From contig CALUUZ010000003.1 in the NCBI GenBank assembly GCA_944324075.1, forward strand, positions 62,001 through 126,000: a DNA stretch of 64,000 nt, given 5' to 3'. A model generated the notes under the pieces. That model was not told the origin of the DNA. It worked only from the letters and a program-made list of their open reading frames with translations, and searched no databases. Positions 22,323 through 31,615 of this stretch are shown in pieces. Numbering within the stretch: the first letter of the stretch is position 1; the number at the start of each line of letters is the position of its first letter. Source of the stretch: Candidatus Mailhella excrementigallinarum. Its GTDB lineage: Bacteria; Desulfobacterota; Desulfovibrionia; Desulfovibrionales; Desulfovibrionaceae. A program made the position numbers and the translations under genes.

Positions 22323-23209
22323 TTGCCGCCTTCCTTGGACATGGACTTGAGCATGGGGAAATTCAGCGCCTCGCGCTGCGCCACATACAGCCGGGCCACG
22401 CCGGAGGCCAGATTGCGCACGCGGCCGATATAGCCGGCGCGTTCCGTGATGGAAATGGCTCCGCGCGCGTCGAGCAGATTAAACGTATGCGAACATTTCA
22501 GACAGTAATCGTAGGCAGGCAGAGGAAGCCCAAGCTCGATGAGACGGCTGCATTCCTTTTCAAAGTCGTTGAAGTGGGCAAGCAGCATGCCCGCGTCGCT
22601 CTCGTCGAAATTGTAGCGCGACTGCTCCACCTCATTCTGATGATAGACATCGCCGTAACTGATGCTGTCGTTCCAGGCAATATCATAAACCGACTCTCTG
22701 CCCTGCAGATACATGGTCAGCCGCTCGAGCCCGTAGGTCAGTTCCACGCTGATCGGCGCAAGCTCAATGCCGCCGACCTGCTGAAAATAGGTGAACTGCG
22801 ACACTTCCATGCCGTTCAGCCAGACTTCCCAGCCCAGCCCCCAGGCTCCGAGAGTGGGGGATTCCCAGTCGTCTTCCACAAAGCGGATATCATGGCGGGC
22901 GGGGTCCAGGCCCAGAGCGCGCAGACTGCCGAGATACAGATCCTGCACGTTTTCAGGGGAAGGCTTGAGAATGACCTGGAACTGGAAATAATGCTGCAGA
23001 CGGTTGGGGTTATCCCCATAGCGGCCGTCTGTGGGACGCCGGGAGGGCTCGACATACGCAGCCTTCCATGGTTCCGGCCCCAGTACACGCAGGAAGGTGG
23101 AAGGATTGAAGGTGCCCGCCCCGCATTCCAGATCCACGGGCTGTACAATGGCGCAGCCCTGTGCGGCCCAGTAGTTCTGCAAGGTCAAAATCACATTCTG
23201 AAAATTCAT
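22319..23209 (-). CDS. glyQ: Glycyl-tRNA synthetase alpha subunit
   Basis: 296 residues from [10 protein letters not shown]. The catalytic class II core is seen in [59 protein letters not shown] and [19 protein letters not shown]. It makes glycyl-adenylate and works with GlyS. I start at 23209 because AGGAG lies just upstream; this ATG overlaps the recO stop by four bases, coupling the genes. Confidence 0.98.
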   Translation of the reverse strand: MNFQNVILTLQNYWAAQGCAIVQPVDLECGAGTFNPSTFLRVLGPEPWKAAYVEPSRRPTDGRYGDNPNRLQHYFQFQVILKPSPENVQDLYLGSLRALGLDPARHDIRFVEDDWESPTLGAWGLGWEVWLNGMEVSQFTYFQQVGGIELAPISVELTYGLERLTMYLQGRESVYDIAWNDSISYGDVYHQNEVEQSRYNFDESDAGMLLAHFNDFEKECSRLIELGLPLPAYDYCLKCSHTFNLLDARGAISITERAGYIGRVRNLASGVARLYVAQREALNFPMLKSMSKEGGK

Positions 23210-23955
23210 GAATTTCTCCTGAAACGGCCGTTTACCCACTCCAGACCAAGATGATAACGCACAAAGGCATCAATGAGCCGTCCGGCCTCGCGCCTGCTGT
23301 CAGGCGAAGGTTCAAGCGCGGCCCACCGGCTGGGGGAGTATTCCTGAACTTTGCGCAGTACGTCAAGTGATTCCTGCCCCAGCGCGAGACTCATCCCTCC
23401 GCGCGGACGGCAGTCGGGGCAGCATGCCAGCCCCTCCCCCACGAGAACATATGCTCTCTCGAATGAATCCAGCGGTTTTCCGCAGCGGAAGCAGCCGCGC
23501 AGATCCGGGGCGTACCCCTGCTCCGCCGCCAGCCGGAAACGAAAAAAAAGAGGCGCAAGCTCCGGAGGGCGTTCCTCATTCTCCAGCAGACCCAGAAGTT
23601 CCCGCAACAGGGAAAAACTGAACGGAGACGCGTCCGGCGGCACGCCCAGCGCCTCCATGAATCGCACACAGTTGGCAGCCATGCCCTGACGCCGCCAGTC
23701 CCGGCGCAGGCGTTCAGGCCCTTCCAGCAGGGTGGATTCCTGCATATTAAGAAACTGGCCGTCGCGTGACGCGGTAACCCGCGCCCGGATCACGTTAAAT
23801 ACGTCAAGGCAGCCGGTGAAGCGGCGGCGGCTCCGGCTGCCTCCGAACGCGAACACCGTAACCAGCCCCTGCTCGAGAGCAAGGAGGCGAACCCAGAGAT
23901 CCGCCTCCCTGAACCTGCCTACATGAAGCACAAGAGCCGTATCCGTCCATTCCAT
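23206..23955 (-). CDS. recO: DNA repair protein RecO
   Basis: 249 residues from ATG 23955 ([10 protein letters not shown]); a GTG five codons upstream at 23970 is an alternative start. An N-terminal OB-fold ([15 protein letters not shown]) and a helical C-terminal domain with a four-Cys zinc site (CFRCGK ... CCPDC) are the RecO hallmarks. It loads RecA on SSB-coated DNA with RecR. It is the first gene of a recO-glyQ-glyS operon and is preceded by a repeat copy and a terminator. Confidence 0.92.
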   Translation of the reverse strand: MEWTDTALVLHVGRFREADLWVRLLALEQGLVTVFAFGGSRSRRRFTGCLDVFNVIRARVTASRDGQFLNMQESTLLEGPERLRRDWRRQGMAANCVRFMEALGVPPDASPFSFSLLRELLGLLENEERPPELAPLFFRFRLAAEQGYAPDLRGCFRCGKPLDSFERAYVLVGEGLACCPDCRPRGGMSLALGQESLDVLRKVQEYSPSRWAALEPSPDSRREAGRLIDAFVRYHLGLEWVNGRFRRNS

Positions 23956-24004
23956 AGCGTTTCCGGCCACCCCGCATGTTCCGCCGGGGAGCCTGGGTTA
24001 TGAT

Positions 24005-24298
24005 TGAAATGCCTTCGGAGCATGTTGGCCGCGGCTTTGCCGCATCGTAACCTGAACATTTTGCTATTGGACATATCCCGCTTCCAGCCCCTGTGTTCTG
24101 CCCCGCAGGCTCCCCGCCTGAAACCGGATCTGCGCGCGCAGGTGAATTGCGGCGAATCGGACGGAGGGCGCCGCTGCGGATTTTCACATCTTTCCCTCAA
24201 GCCGCTCTGGCGGACTGGACGGCACAAACCCCGCAAAGCGGGGTTTGTCATCAGCCTGGAAATGCCCTTGGAGCATTTCAGCCCTGAACATGCTCCCG
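24005..24298 (+). repeat. Dispersed intergenic repeat, copy 6 (long variant)
   Basis: Plus-strand copy, longer than the others. Blocks are AACATTTTGC, TGTTCTGCCCCGCAGGCT, CGCCTGAAACCGGATC and GCAGGTGAATTGCGGCGA. It then contains a terminator (24224-24248) and ends with GGAAATGCCCTTGGAGCATT. GAAATGCC at 24007 may be its left end. It fills the gap between rodZ and recO. Confidence 0.7.
24224..24248. terminator. Terminator downstream of rodZ
   Basis: A perfect 11-bp stem ACAAACCCCGC/GCGGGGTTTGT with a 3-base loop. It works in both directions but is placed to end the minus-strand mfd-to-rodZ transcript. It sits inside a repeat copy. Confidence 0.7.
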
Positions 24299-24313
24299 GA
24301 ATTGCGGAAGGCT

Positions 24314-25390
24314 TCAACGCGGCGGAAAAGTCACTGTCATGACGCCGCCACGTTTGCCGGGTCCGGTCTGTCTGACACCGTCATAAAATACGTCGACGCC
24401 GCCGGCGTTGCCAAGGCGAAGAGTCAGACGGTCATTGAATTCCGCCGTGAATGTTTCCCCCTTGCGCAGGGTGCCGCCCTTGCGGGCGGCGTCCGCATCC
24501 GCACTGGCTGAAAGCCAGCAGTCCTCACGCGCGGAGATCACCAGCCTGTGCCGTGTGCCTGCCGGGGAACGCAAGGTCCAGCGTTCACTGGAAACCGGGA
24601 CAGCAGGTGCTTTTTCCGCAGAAGGGGAGTTTTCCTCACGGGCGGAGCTTTCAGTACCTTCCGTGGCCGGCGATTCTTCCTGTCGATCCGCTCCCGTTCC
24701 CATCTCTTCAGGGCCGGCAGCCTCGCCCAGGGGCGCGGGCTCCGGAGAAATTTCCCCGGTCGGAGGGATCTGACTGACGGCGTCTTCTCCGGACACCTGC
24801 GGCGCGGCGGGTTCACCCCAGGGATTTTCTGCCGCGGACTCCGCCCCGGCATTCGTGCCGCGCGGCATATCCTCCGCCGGAGCTGCATGTTCCGCTGTTC
24901 CCGCCCCCGGCGTATTCATCCCGGATGAGTCCGGAGAGGACTCCGGGAGTGACGCGACTGGCCGATCCGCCCCGAACCGGAGTACCGAGGGCATCTCCTC
25001 GCGATAGGTGGTGGTATAGTAAACGTATCCGCCCACGCCAATCAGGGCAAGCAGCAGAAGCTTGAGCAGCAGTCCTCCGCCGTGCCCTCTTTCCCCTTCC
25101 ATCTGGGATTCCATCATTCCCTTGGGTCTGATGGGCTGGGGGACAGCTCCGCCATCGTCCAGAGCGGCCAGCATACCGGCAAGCTCATCCGGAGCGATGC
25201 CGAGCAGCGCTCCGCCGCTTTTCACAAAGCTGCGGATGTAGACGGCATGGGGCAGTTCATCCCGCCGCCCCTCCTCGATAGCCTTGAGCACACGAGGAGG
25301 AACCTTCAGCCGGGAGGCAATATCTTCAATGGAAAAGCCCTGTTCCATGCGCCTTTCACGCAGACGGGCTCCCAGTTCTTCCAATGTCAT
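24314..25390 (-). CDS. rodZ: RodZ-like cell-shape protein
   Basis: 358 residues. An N-terminal helix-turn-helix of the RodZ type (LGARLRERRMEQGFSIEDIA, YIRSFVKSGG) is followed by one membrane helix at about 106-125, a Pro/Glu/Ala-rich periplasmic linker, and a C-terminal beta domain (DUF4115; ISAREDCWLSASADADAARK, FTAEFNDRLTLRLGNAGGV). RodZ links MreB filaments to the membrane. The first 25 residues also fit a DNA-binding HTH, but RodZ uses this domain to bind MreB. It is the last gene of the mfd-ppiC-surA-rodZ run. Confidence 0.9.
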   Translation of the reverse strand: MTLEELGARLRERRMEQGFSIEDIASRLKVPPRVLKAIEEGRRDELPHAVYIRSFVKSGGALLGIAPDELAGMLAALDDGGAVPQPIRPKGMMESQMEGERGHGGGLLLKLLLLALIGVGGYVYYTTTYREEMPSVLRFGADRPVASLPESSPDSSGMNTPGAGTAEHAAPAEDMPRGTNAGAESAAENPWGEPAAPQVSGEDAVSQIPPTGEISPEPAPLGEAAGPEEMGTGADRQEESPATEGTESSAREENSPSAEKAPAVPVSSERWTLRSPAGTRHRLVISAREDCWLSASADADAARKGGTLRKGETFTAEFNDRLTLRLGNAGGVDVFYDGVRQTGPGKRGGVMTVTFPPR

Positions 25391-25509
25391 GACATTCCTG
25401 CCTTAGAAAATTTCATCATTGATTCCTGTCCGGCGGACCTGCTGTTCCTGCCCGGACACAGGCATACACCTGCACTGTGGACGCAGCGGGACACCTCCCG
25501 CAAAGCCGT

Positions 25510-26466
25510 CTAATAACGGATATCCACCAGCGCCCTGCTTCTCAGCTCACGGAGGTAGTCTGCCAGACGTGCCTGCAGGCGGGGCTGGGCCAGTACTTCC
25601 TCAATCCGGGCGCGGGTGGCGTCATCCGGTCCGGATGAGTTGCCTGTTTCATCCTCGCCCTCGGCACGATCAAGCAGGCAGATCTGGGCCTGGCTCACCT
25701 GAGTGGCGAACAGGGGAGACACCTGCCCCTCTTTCAGCTCGGAAACGGCCATGCGCAGGGCGGGGGCCAGGTCAGCCACATCCATGAACCCCATGTCGCC
25801 GCCGCCTTCCTGATTCGGGCCAACGGTAATCTTACGGGCAGCCTCAAGAAACCTGTCCCTGTCATTGCCGATGCGCCGCGCCCAATCCTCGGCATCCGCG
25901 TCGGAAGGGTAAATCAGCAGAGCGATCCGTACCCGCCCTGACGGCATGACCCCCGAATGCTCACGATAATAGGCATCGACCTCGTCACGCGTGACCACTA
26001 CCTTGTTCAGAACCATGCGGCGTACAAGACTCTGACTGACAAGCCCGTTGCGAAGGCGTTCCCGGAATTCTTCCTCATTCAGCCCCTGCGCGGCGATCTG
26101 CCTCCGGAATTCCTCCTCGGAAAGCTGACTGTCACGCATCGCGCCCTGAAACGCCGCATCCACCTGTTCGTCAGAAACCGTGATGCCCAGCTTCTGGGCT
26201 GCCTGAAGCATAATCTTTTCATTAATCATGCTGTCCAGAACGCCTTTCCTTATCCGATCGATCTCTCCGGCATCGCCGGCTTTCGCCGGGCTCAGTCCTT
26301 CCTTTGCAAGCTGGGGCGCGGCAGCCTTGTCCAGTTCCCGTTCGGTAATCATGTCACCGTTGACGACGGCGACAACCCGGGCAAGCGGAACAGCCTGCGC
26401 GGCCCCGTACAGCTGGCCGGCCAGCAGAGCAGCGGCAAACAAGACACTGAAAGAATTTCTGCTCAT
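25510..26466 (-). CDS. SurA-like periplasmic peptidyl-prolyl isomerase
   Basis: 318 residues from ATG 26466, which has GAGG 5 bases upstream. A signal peptide (VLFAAALLAGQLYGAAQA) is followed by a SurA-type N-terminal helical chaperone domain (VNGDMITERELDKAA, MINEKIMLQAAQKLGI) and one parvulin domain (GGDMGFMDVADLAPALRMAV, LKEGQVSPLF). SurA assists outer-membrane protein folding. E. coli SurA has two parvulin domains; this has one. A related lipoprotein foldase is the next gene upstream. Confidence 0.88.
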   Translation of the reverse strand: MSRNSFSVLFAAALLAGQLYGAAQAVPLARVVAVVNGDMITERELDKAAAPQLAKEGLSPAKAGDAGEIDRIRKGVLDSMINEKIMLQAAQKLGITVSDEQVDAAFQGAMRDSQLSEEEFRRQIAAQGLNEEEFRERLRNGLVSQSLVRRMVLNKVVVTRDEVDAYYREHSGVMPSGRVRIALLIYPSDADAEDWARRIGNDRDRFLEAARKITVGPNQEGGGDMGFMDVADLAPALRMAVSELKEGQVSPLFATQVSQAQICLLDRAEGEDETGNSSGPDDATRARIEEVLAQPRLQARLADYLRELRSRALVDIRY

Positions 26467-26624
26467 CATATCCTCGAAGTCTCCGGAAAAAACCGGTTCG
26501 GCAATGCTGTCATCATCCGCCCTGTCATGTTCCGGACGGAGAAAAACGCTCAATCAATGTGTTATCCGATACCGTCTTTTCACGTCGGACGCAACAAATG
26601 ATGAAAAAGGTTCCGGCCGGGACA

Positions 26625-27758
26625 TCACTCATCCTGCCCCCCCATCAGCGCATTTTCGTCATCATTCCCATGTTCTGGCTCGGGAAGGGGACGGGGGGCC
26701 GGACGAGGTACATTGCGGGGCAGCAGATGCGGAGATATTCTGATCCGCGAGTTCTTCACCGCTTCATCCAGCCATGCGTCATACAAAGCGGGCAGGAGTT
26801 CCCGGCGAAGAGCCTCCTGCGCGCAGGCGAAAACCTCAAGCGCACGCTTGGGATGAGCCTCCTCCTTTTCCAGAAGGATCACATAGCCCCACTGCTCCCC
26901 CTCGCCCTGCACGGGAAGGCTCTGCCCCGGACGGATTTCCTCCAGCGCAGCCACAAGTGAAGGCGGAAGATCCGCCGCAGTGTCCTCCAGCCTTTCCACA
27001 GTCAGCCCCTGTTTTTCCAGAGCGGCCGGGTCGCTTTTTCCCCCGTTGCGCGCAGCATCGACCCTGGCCTTCACGGGGCCGCTGACGGAAAGGTATGTAT
27101 AGCGCGCAGGTTCCTCCGCCAGTTCGGGATGCTCCCGCATGAATGCGGAGACATCCTCCGGCGAGGGGCTGATACCCGCAGCCAGCGTAGTCTGCCACAG
27201 TTCCAGCTCAAGACGCGCGGACATCTGTTCCCTCCACAGGGCAGGGTCGATGCCCTCATCTCTGACAAAAGCGTCAAATTCCGCGCCAGGTTCCACTCCG
27301 TATCCGGCGCTGACCCGGCGTTCCTCCCGGAGCCTTTCCGCTTCGGAAACGGCCAGTCCGCGCCTTTCCAGCTCTTCATGGACAAGCCTCTGGGCCACGA
27401 GCGTCCACAGGCAGGACGCATAGTCCGCCCGCAGTTCGTCAAGCGAAAGCGCCTGTGCCGCCTCGCTTCCGGCCGTGCGCATGTCATACAGGGCTTCCAC
27501 CTGCCGGAGCGATACGGCATGGCCATTCACCACGGCCAGCGTGCCGGGCGCCGCGCCGTCCAGACCGACGACACGCCGGATTTCATCACGGGCGGAGTTC
27601 AGGAGCCTTTCTCCCCGATCCGTCAGCCAGCTTTTCGCCTCCTCAAGCAGTGCCGCGCCGCCGGACTCCGGAGCGGATTCCTCCGCCGGAGAGCAGCCGG
27701 GCAGGCAGTACGCGCCGACTGTCAGAAGCAACGCCAGCGCAGGAAAACTCTTTTTCAT
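26625..27758 (-). CDS. SurA/PpiC-type foldase lipoprotein
   Basis: 377 residues with a lipoprotein signal (lipobox LPGC, Cys at about 22). A SurA N-like helical region (LAVVNGHAVSLRQVEALYD, LVAQRLVHEELERRGLAVSE) precedes a weak parvulin-like region near 250-305 (SLPVQGEGEQWGYVILLE), in which the usual GGDLG core is not seen. The C-terminus is proline-rich. It is probably a membrane-anchored periplasmic chaperone that has lost isomerase activity. Its ATG overlaps the mfd stop by one base (TGATG). Confidence 0.82.
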   Translation of the reverse strand: MKKSFPALALLLTVGAYCLPGCSPAEESAPESGGAALLEEAKSWLTDRGERLLNSARDEIRRVVGLDGAAPGTLAVVNGHAVSLRQVEALYDMRTAGSEAAQALSLDELRADYASCLWTLVAQRLVHEELERRGLAVSEAERLREERRVSAGYGVEPGAEFDAFVRDEGIDPALWREQMSARLELELWQTTLAAGISPSPEDVSAFMREHPELAEEPARYTYLSVSGPVKARVDAARNGGKSDPAALEKQGLTVERLEDTAADLPPSLVAALEEIRPGQSLPVQGEGEQWGYVILLEKEEAHPKRALEVFACAQEALRRELLPALYDAWLDEAVKNSRIRISPHLLPRNVPRPAPRPLPEPEHGNDDENALMGGQDE

Positions 27759-30700
27759 CAGGTTCCCGTTTCTTTATATTTGGAATGATTGCCTGCACAG
27801 GGGCGTTCAAGGCGCGCGGGCTGCTCTCCGCCCTGTTCCACGCTCTTTTCCCCATCGGAAGCAGCCTCGGCGGAGGCGGCCCCGGACGGGAGCAGCGATG
27901 CAAGCAGACTGCGGGCGTCATCCAGCCGGAGCGGCAGAGACAAGGAAACGTCGAGCCGCAGTTCCATGCTGGCCGGAGGAAAAAGGCGGGCACGCTCCGC
28001 ATGAGCGGTAATCAGGCGCACCAGAGCCTCGGGCCGGACGCAGCTCTGGCCATCGGCCCAGGTAACGCGAATTCTGTCCGGAAAAAGATCCGCCCGGGCG
28101 ATGCCAAGCCGGTTGACCTGCCACTTGAACGCCAGCACCGAGACAAAGGTTTCCAGCTCCTCTGGCAGCGGACCGAAACGGTCGCGCAGTTCCATGACAA
28201 CTTCCTGCCGGGCACTGCCGTCCGGAGCGGAAGACAGCATCTTGTAGTACTTGAGGCGCTCCCGACCGTCTCCGATGTAGGTGTCGGGAATATGGGCGGG
28301 CAGTCCGAGATTCATTTCCGTTTCCGTCCGCAGCGTCTCGCCTTCACCCTTCAGGCGGGTGACGGCATCCTCCAGCATTTCCAGATAGAGCTCGATGCCT
28401 ACCCGCGCCATGTGGCCGGACTGCGCCTCGCCGAGGATATTGCCCGCGCCCCGCAGGCGCAGATCCTCCATGGCTACCTGAAAGCCCGCACCAAGGTAAT
28501 CCATCTCCATGATCACCCGCATGCGCTCACGCACCTGTTCCGGCATATTGTCGATATCCGGCACAACAAAGACCGCATACGCCTGACGATCCGAGCGCCC
28601 CACCCTGCCGCGCAACTGGTACAGTTGTCCCAGCCCGAACATCTGGGCCTGATCGACTATCAGCGTGTTGGCCCGGGGAAAATCCAGCCCGGACTCCACA
28701 ATGGCCGTACAGACCAGCACATCAAGCTCACCGTGCCAGAACCTGTGCATGGCGTCTTCCAGCTCTTTTTCCCCCATCTGGCCATGAGCCATGCCGATGC
28801 GGGCCTGCGGCACCAGATCGCGCACGAAGGCAACGGTCCTTTCCATCTGCTGCACCCGGTTGTGCACCCAGAAGACCTGTCCTTCGCGGGCGATTTCCCT
28901 CTCCACGATCTGGCGCAGCGCGGCCGCGTCACGGTTCATGAGCATGCTTGCCACGGGTTTGCGTTCAGCCGGGGCGGTTTCAATGACAGAAAGCTCGCGG
29001 ATGCCGGACATGGAAAGCTGAAGCGTGCGGGGAATGGGAGTGGCCGTCAACGTCAGGGCATCCACATTCTTTCTGAGCTGTTTGAGCTTTTCCTTGTGAC
29101 GCACCCCGAAACGCTGCTCCTCGTCCAGAATGAGCAGTCCGAGGTTGGGCAGGATCACGTCCTGGGAAAGCAGGCGGTGAGTGCCGATGAGAATGTCGAT
29201 CTGCCCCTTTTCCGCCGCCCGCAACGTTTCCTGCTGGCGCGCTCTGGGCACGAAACGGCTCAGCAGCCCCACATTGACGGGAAAGCCCGCCAAACGGGCC
29301 CGGAAGGTCTGATAATGCTGTTCAGCGAGAACGGTGGTCGGGCACAGCAGAGCAACCTGCCTCCCGTCGCAGGCCGCGCGGAAGGCCGCCCGCAGAGCCA
29401 CTTCCGTTTTGCCGAAGCCGACATCCCCGCACACCAGCCGATCCATGGGCACGGGTTTTTCCATATCAGCCAGCACTTCCTGAATCGCCCTGGCCTGATC
29501 CGGCGTCTCCTCAAACCCGAAGGAAGCCTCGAATTCCCGGTACATCTCGCCCAGCGGCGAATAGGAAAAGCCTTTGGCAACCTTGCGCCAGGCATACATT
29601 TCCACCAGGTCGGCGGCAATCTTCTCCACCGCCCTGCGCGCCTTCTCCCGGCTGCTCGTCCAGGCCGTCCCGCCCAGCCGATCCACGGCAGGTTCCGGTC
29701 CGTCCCCGGATGCCTTGAACCGCTGCACCACGGACAGCCTGTCCACAGGCAGGTACAGTTTGGCATCGTCGGCGTATTCCAGCAAAAGATAGTCGTTGTC
29801 CACGCCCCCGAGATTCATGCGGTGCAGGCCGCCGAAACGTCCGATGCCGTAATCCCTGTGAACCAGCAGATCACCCGGCTTCAGTTCGTCATAGCTGTTC
29901 AGCCCCCTGAACGCGCCTGCCGCCGAGCTTCTGCCGCGCCGGGCGCGGGGCTGGAGAATTTCCTCGCCCAGAACCAGGCAGGAATCCCACACCAGTTCCG
30001 CTCCCTGCTGGAAGGGGGCGACCAGCGCGAAAAGGCCCCGTCCTGCAGGGTCGTAGCGCAAAGCAGGGTAAAGACCATCCTGCTCTGCCAGCTTCAGGAA
30101 CTTGCGCCTGCCCCGCTCGGAAGCAAAGGCCAGAAGCACCTGCCGCTTTTCTCCCAGCCAGTTGCGCAGCCCCGCAACAAGCTGCTGCCACGGACGATCC
30201 GGATCCGGCCTGCCGGGAAACAGCTCGCTGAAGGAATGACAGGCGCGTTCGGGCAGTTCCACCCCCTTCGTCTCCGTCCCCATGAGCAGCGGCTCCATAT
30301 GGGCGCGGGGAAAAGTCTCCAGCGCCCGTGCCGCGTCGTCGGCACGGCGCGCCGTCAGATGCTCCGGCTGTTCCAGCCGCGTTTCTTCCGCATCCTTCAG
30401 GATATCCTCGCCCCATTGCAGTTCCGCGCGGCGCAGGCTTTCCTCAAGCTCCCGCGCCCCGGGCAGCAGCCACAGGGCGTCTCCTGTCCAGTTTTCCAGA
30501 GAGGCGGGGCTGTCGTACGCGCAGCCGGGCATGAGGCGCATATCCCCCTGTTCCAGCGCGCGGGTCATGGAAGCCTCGGCGAACTCGCTCATGACGCCCC
30601 GCTGGAACAGCCGCGCCCAGTGGCCGCGCATGGCCTTCCGGCCCGGTGCATCCTGCCGGAGCGGACTGACGGGGAGCAGCGTCACCTCGTCGATTCCCCC

Positions 30701-31360
30701 CACCGATCGCTGGGTATGAGGATCGAAAATCCGCATCTCGTCCACAGTATCGCCGAAAAACTCAATCCGCACCGGCCTGTCGTATCCGGGGGGCAGCACA
30801 TCCAGGATGTCTCCGCGCCGGGCCATATCTCCCGCGCGGGAAACCATGCTCTCCCGCCGATACCCCCACTCCGCAAGCTGCTCCAGCACCAGATCGGGCG
30901 AGAGTTCCTCGTTTCTGCGGATGACGATTTCCCGCCCCGCGAAAAAATCCACAGGAGGCAGAAAGGGCAGCAGGTTATCCGCCGTCATGATGATGCCCCT
31001 GCTTGTCCCATGTCTCAGGGCGTACAGCGCGGCCATGCGGGCAGACCACCCATCCCGCGACAACGAACGGTGATTGAAGGAGGGGAGGGCAATCCACGTC
31101 CTTTCCCAGAGAGGTCCTTCCGGAGCGGTTCCCGCGCCCGGAGCCGGAACGTCGGGACGCCCCACGGACATCTCGGGCGAGAACAGCGTCACCAGACCGC
31201 GCATGAGGGTCAGCTCCTCGCGGGAACGCACCACCAGCGCGACGCGACGGCCGGCACGCGCGGCCTCGCAGGCAAGACGCGCCGCCGTGGCAGGACCGCC
31301 GCGGGTGATGACAAGGGGGCTCTCCGCGCTGAAGCGGGCAAGCAAGGCAGAAATATCCAT
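27758..31360 (-). CDS. mfd: Transcription-repair coupling factor
   Basis: 1200 residues from ATG 31360 (MDISALLARF); a GTG at 31384 is an alternative, and neither has a clear ribosome site. The UvrB-homology region is N-terminal. The RNA-polymerase-interacting CarD-like domain is at about 510-560 (GDLLVHRDYGIGRFGGL). The RecG-type helicase motor has Walker A GDVGFGKTEVAL and DEEQRFGVRHK. The TRCF C-terminal domain ends the protein. It pushes stalled RNA polymerase off DNA and recruits UvrA. Length is normal and all domains are intact. It heads the operon with two foldases and rodZ. Confidence 0.97.
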   Translation of the reverse strand: MDISALLARFSAESPLVITRGGPATAARLACEAARAGRRVALVVRSREELTLMRGLVTLFSPEMSVGRPDVPAPGAGTAPEGPLWERTWIALPSFNHRSLSRDGWSARMAALYALRHGTSRGIIMTADNLLPFLPPVDFFAGREIVIRRNEELSPDLVLEQLAEWGYRRESMVSRAGDMARRGDILDVLPPGYDRPVRIEFFGDTVDEMRIFDPHTQRSVGGIDEVTLLPVSPLRQDAPGRKAMRGHWARLFQRGVMSEFAEASMTRALEQGDMRLMPGCAYDSPASLENWTGDALWLLPGARELEESLRRAELQWGEDILKDAEETRLEQPEHLTARRADDAARALETFPRAHMEPLLMGTETKGVELPERACHSFSELFPGRPDPDRPWQQLVAGLRNWLGEKRQVLLAFASERGRRKFLKLAEQDGLYPALRYDPAGRGLFALVAPFQQGAELVWDSCLVLGEEILQPRARRGRSSAAGAFRGLNSYDELKPGDLLVHRDYGIGRFGGLHRMNLGGVDNDYLLLEYADDAKLYLPVDRLSVVQRFKASGDGPEPAVDRLGGTAWTSSREKARRAVEKIAADLVEMYAWRKVAKGFSYSPLGEMYREFEASFGFEETPDQARAIQEVLADMEKPVPMDRLVCGDVGFGKTEVALRAAFRAACDGRQVALLCPTTVLAEQHYQTFRARLAGFPVNVGLLSRFVPRARQQETLRAAEKGQIDILIGTHRLLSQDVILPNLGLLILDEEQRFGVRHKEKLKQLRKNVDALTLTATPIPRTLQLSMSGIRELSVIETAPAERKPVASMLMNRDAAALRQIVEREIAREGQVFWVHNRVQQMERTVAFVRDLVPQARIGMAHGQMGEKELEDAMHRFWHGELDVLVCTAIVESGLDFPRANTLIVDQAQMFGLGQLYQLRGRVGRSDRQAYAVFVVPDIDNMPEQVRERMRVIMEMDYLGAGFQVAMEDLRLRGAGNILGEAQSGHMARVGIELYLEMLEDAVTRLKGEGETLRTETEMNLGLPAHIPDTYIGDGRERLKYYKMLSSAPDGSARQEVVMELRDRFGPLPEELETFVSVLAFKWQVNRLGIARADLFPDRIRVTWADGQSCVRPEALVRLITAHAERARLFPPASMELRLDVSLSLPLRLDDARSLLASLLPSGAASAEAASDGEKSVEQGGEQPARLERPCAGNHSKYKETGT

Positions 31361-31615
31361 GGCAGATAACGGGTAAGGTATCACAGGGCAACAAAACAGG
31401 GGCCTGTTATAGCCTGTCGGCCCTCGTGTTTCAAGTTCCGCCGGAACCGACAGGAACCATCGGCGCGCTCACATCCCCGATACCCGGACTGCCCCGCGAA
31501 GGCCCCCCAAACAGGAAAAGCCTTCTTTCCGTCATATACGCCCGGCGGCGGACATGCTATGTTTTCCGGCGGATGCGCATCCTTCCATGACAACCCCGCC
31601 GCATTGAGGCCGAAC

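Noticed and set aside
19698-22433. 911-codon open frame antisense to glyS
   Set aside because: Same reason: GlyS is certain on the other strand and the antisense product looks random.
27455-31369. 1304-codon open frame antisense to mfd
   Set aside because: It mirrors the Mfd coding frame, has no family features and is His/Gln/Arg-rich; it is a by-product of GC-biased codons.
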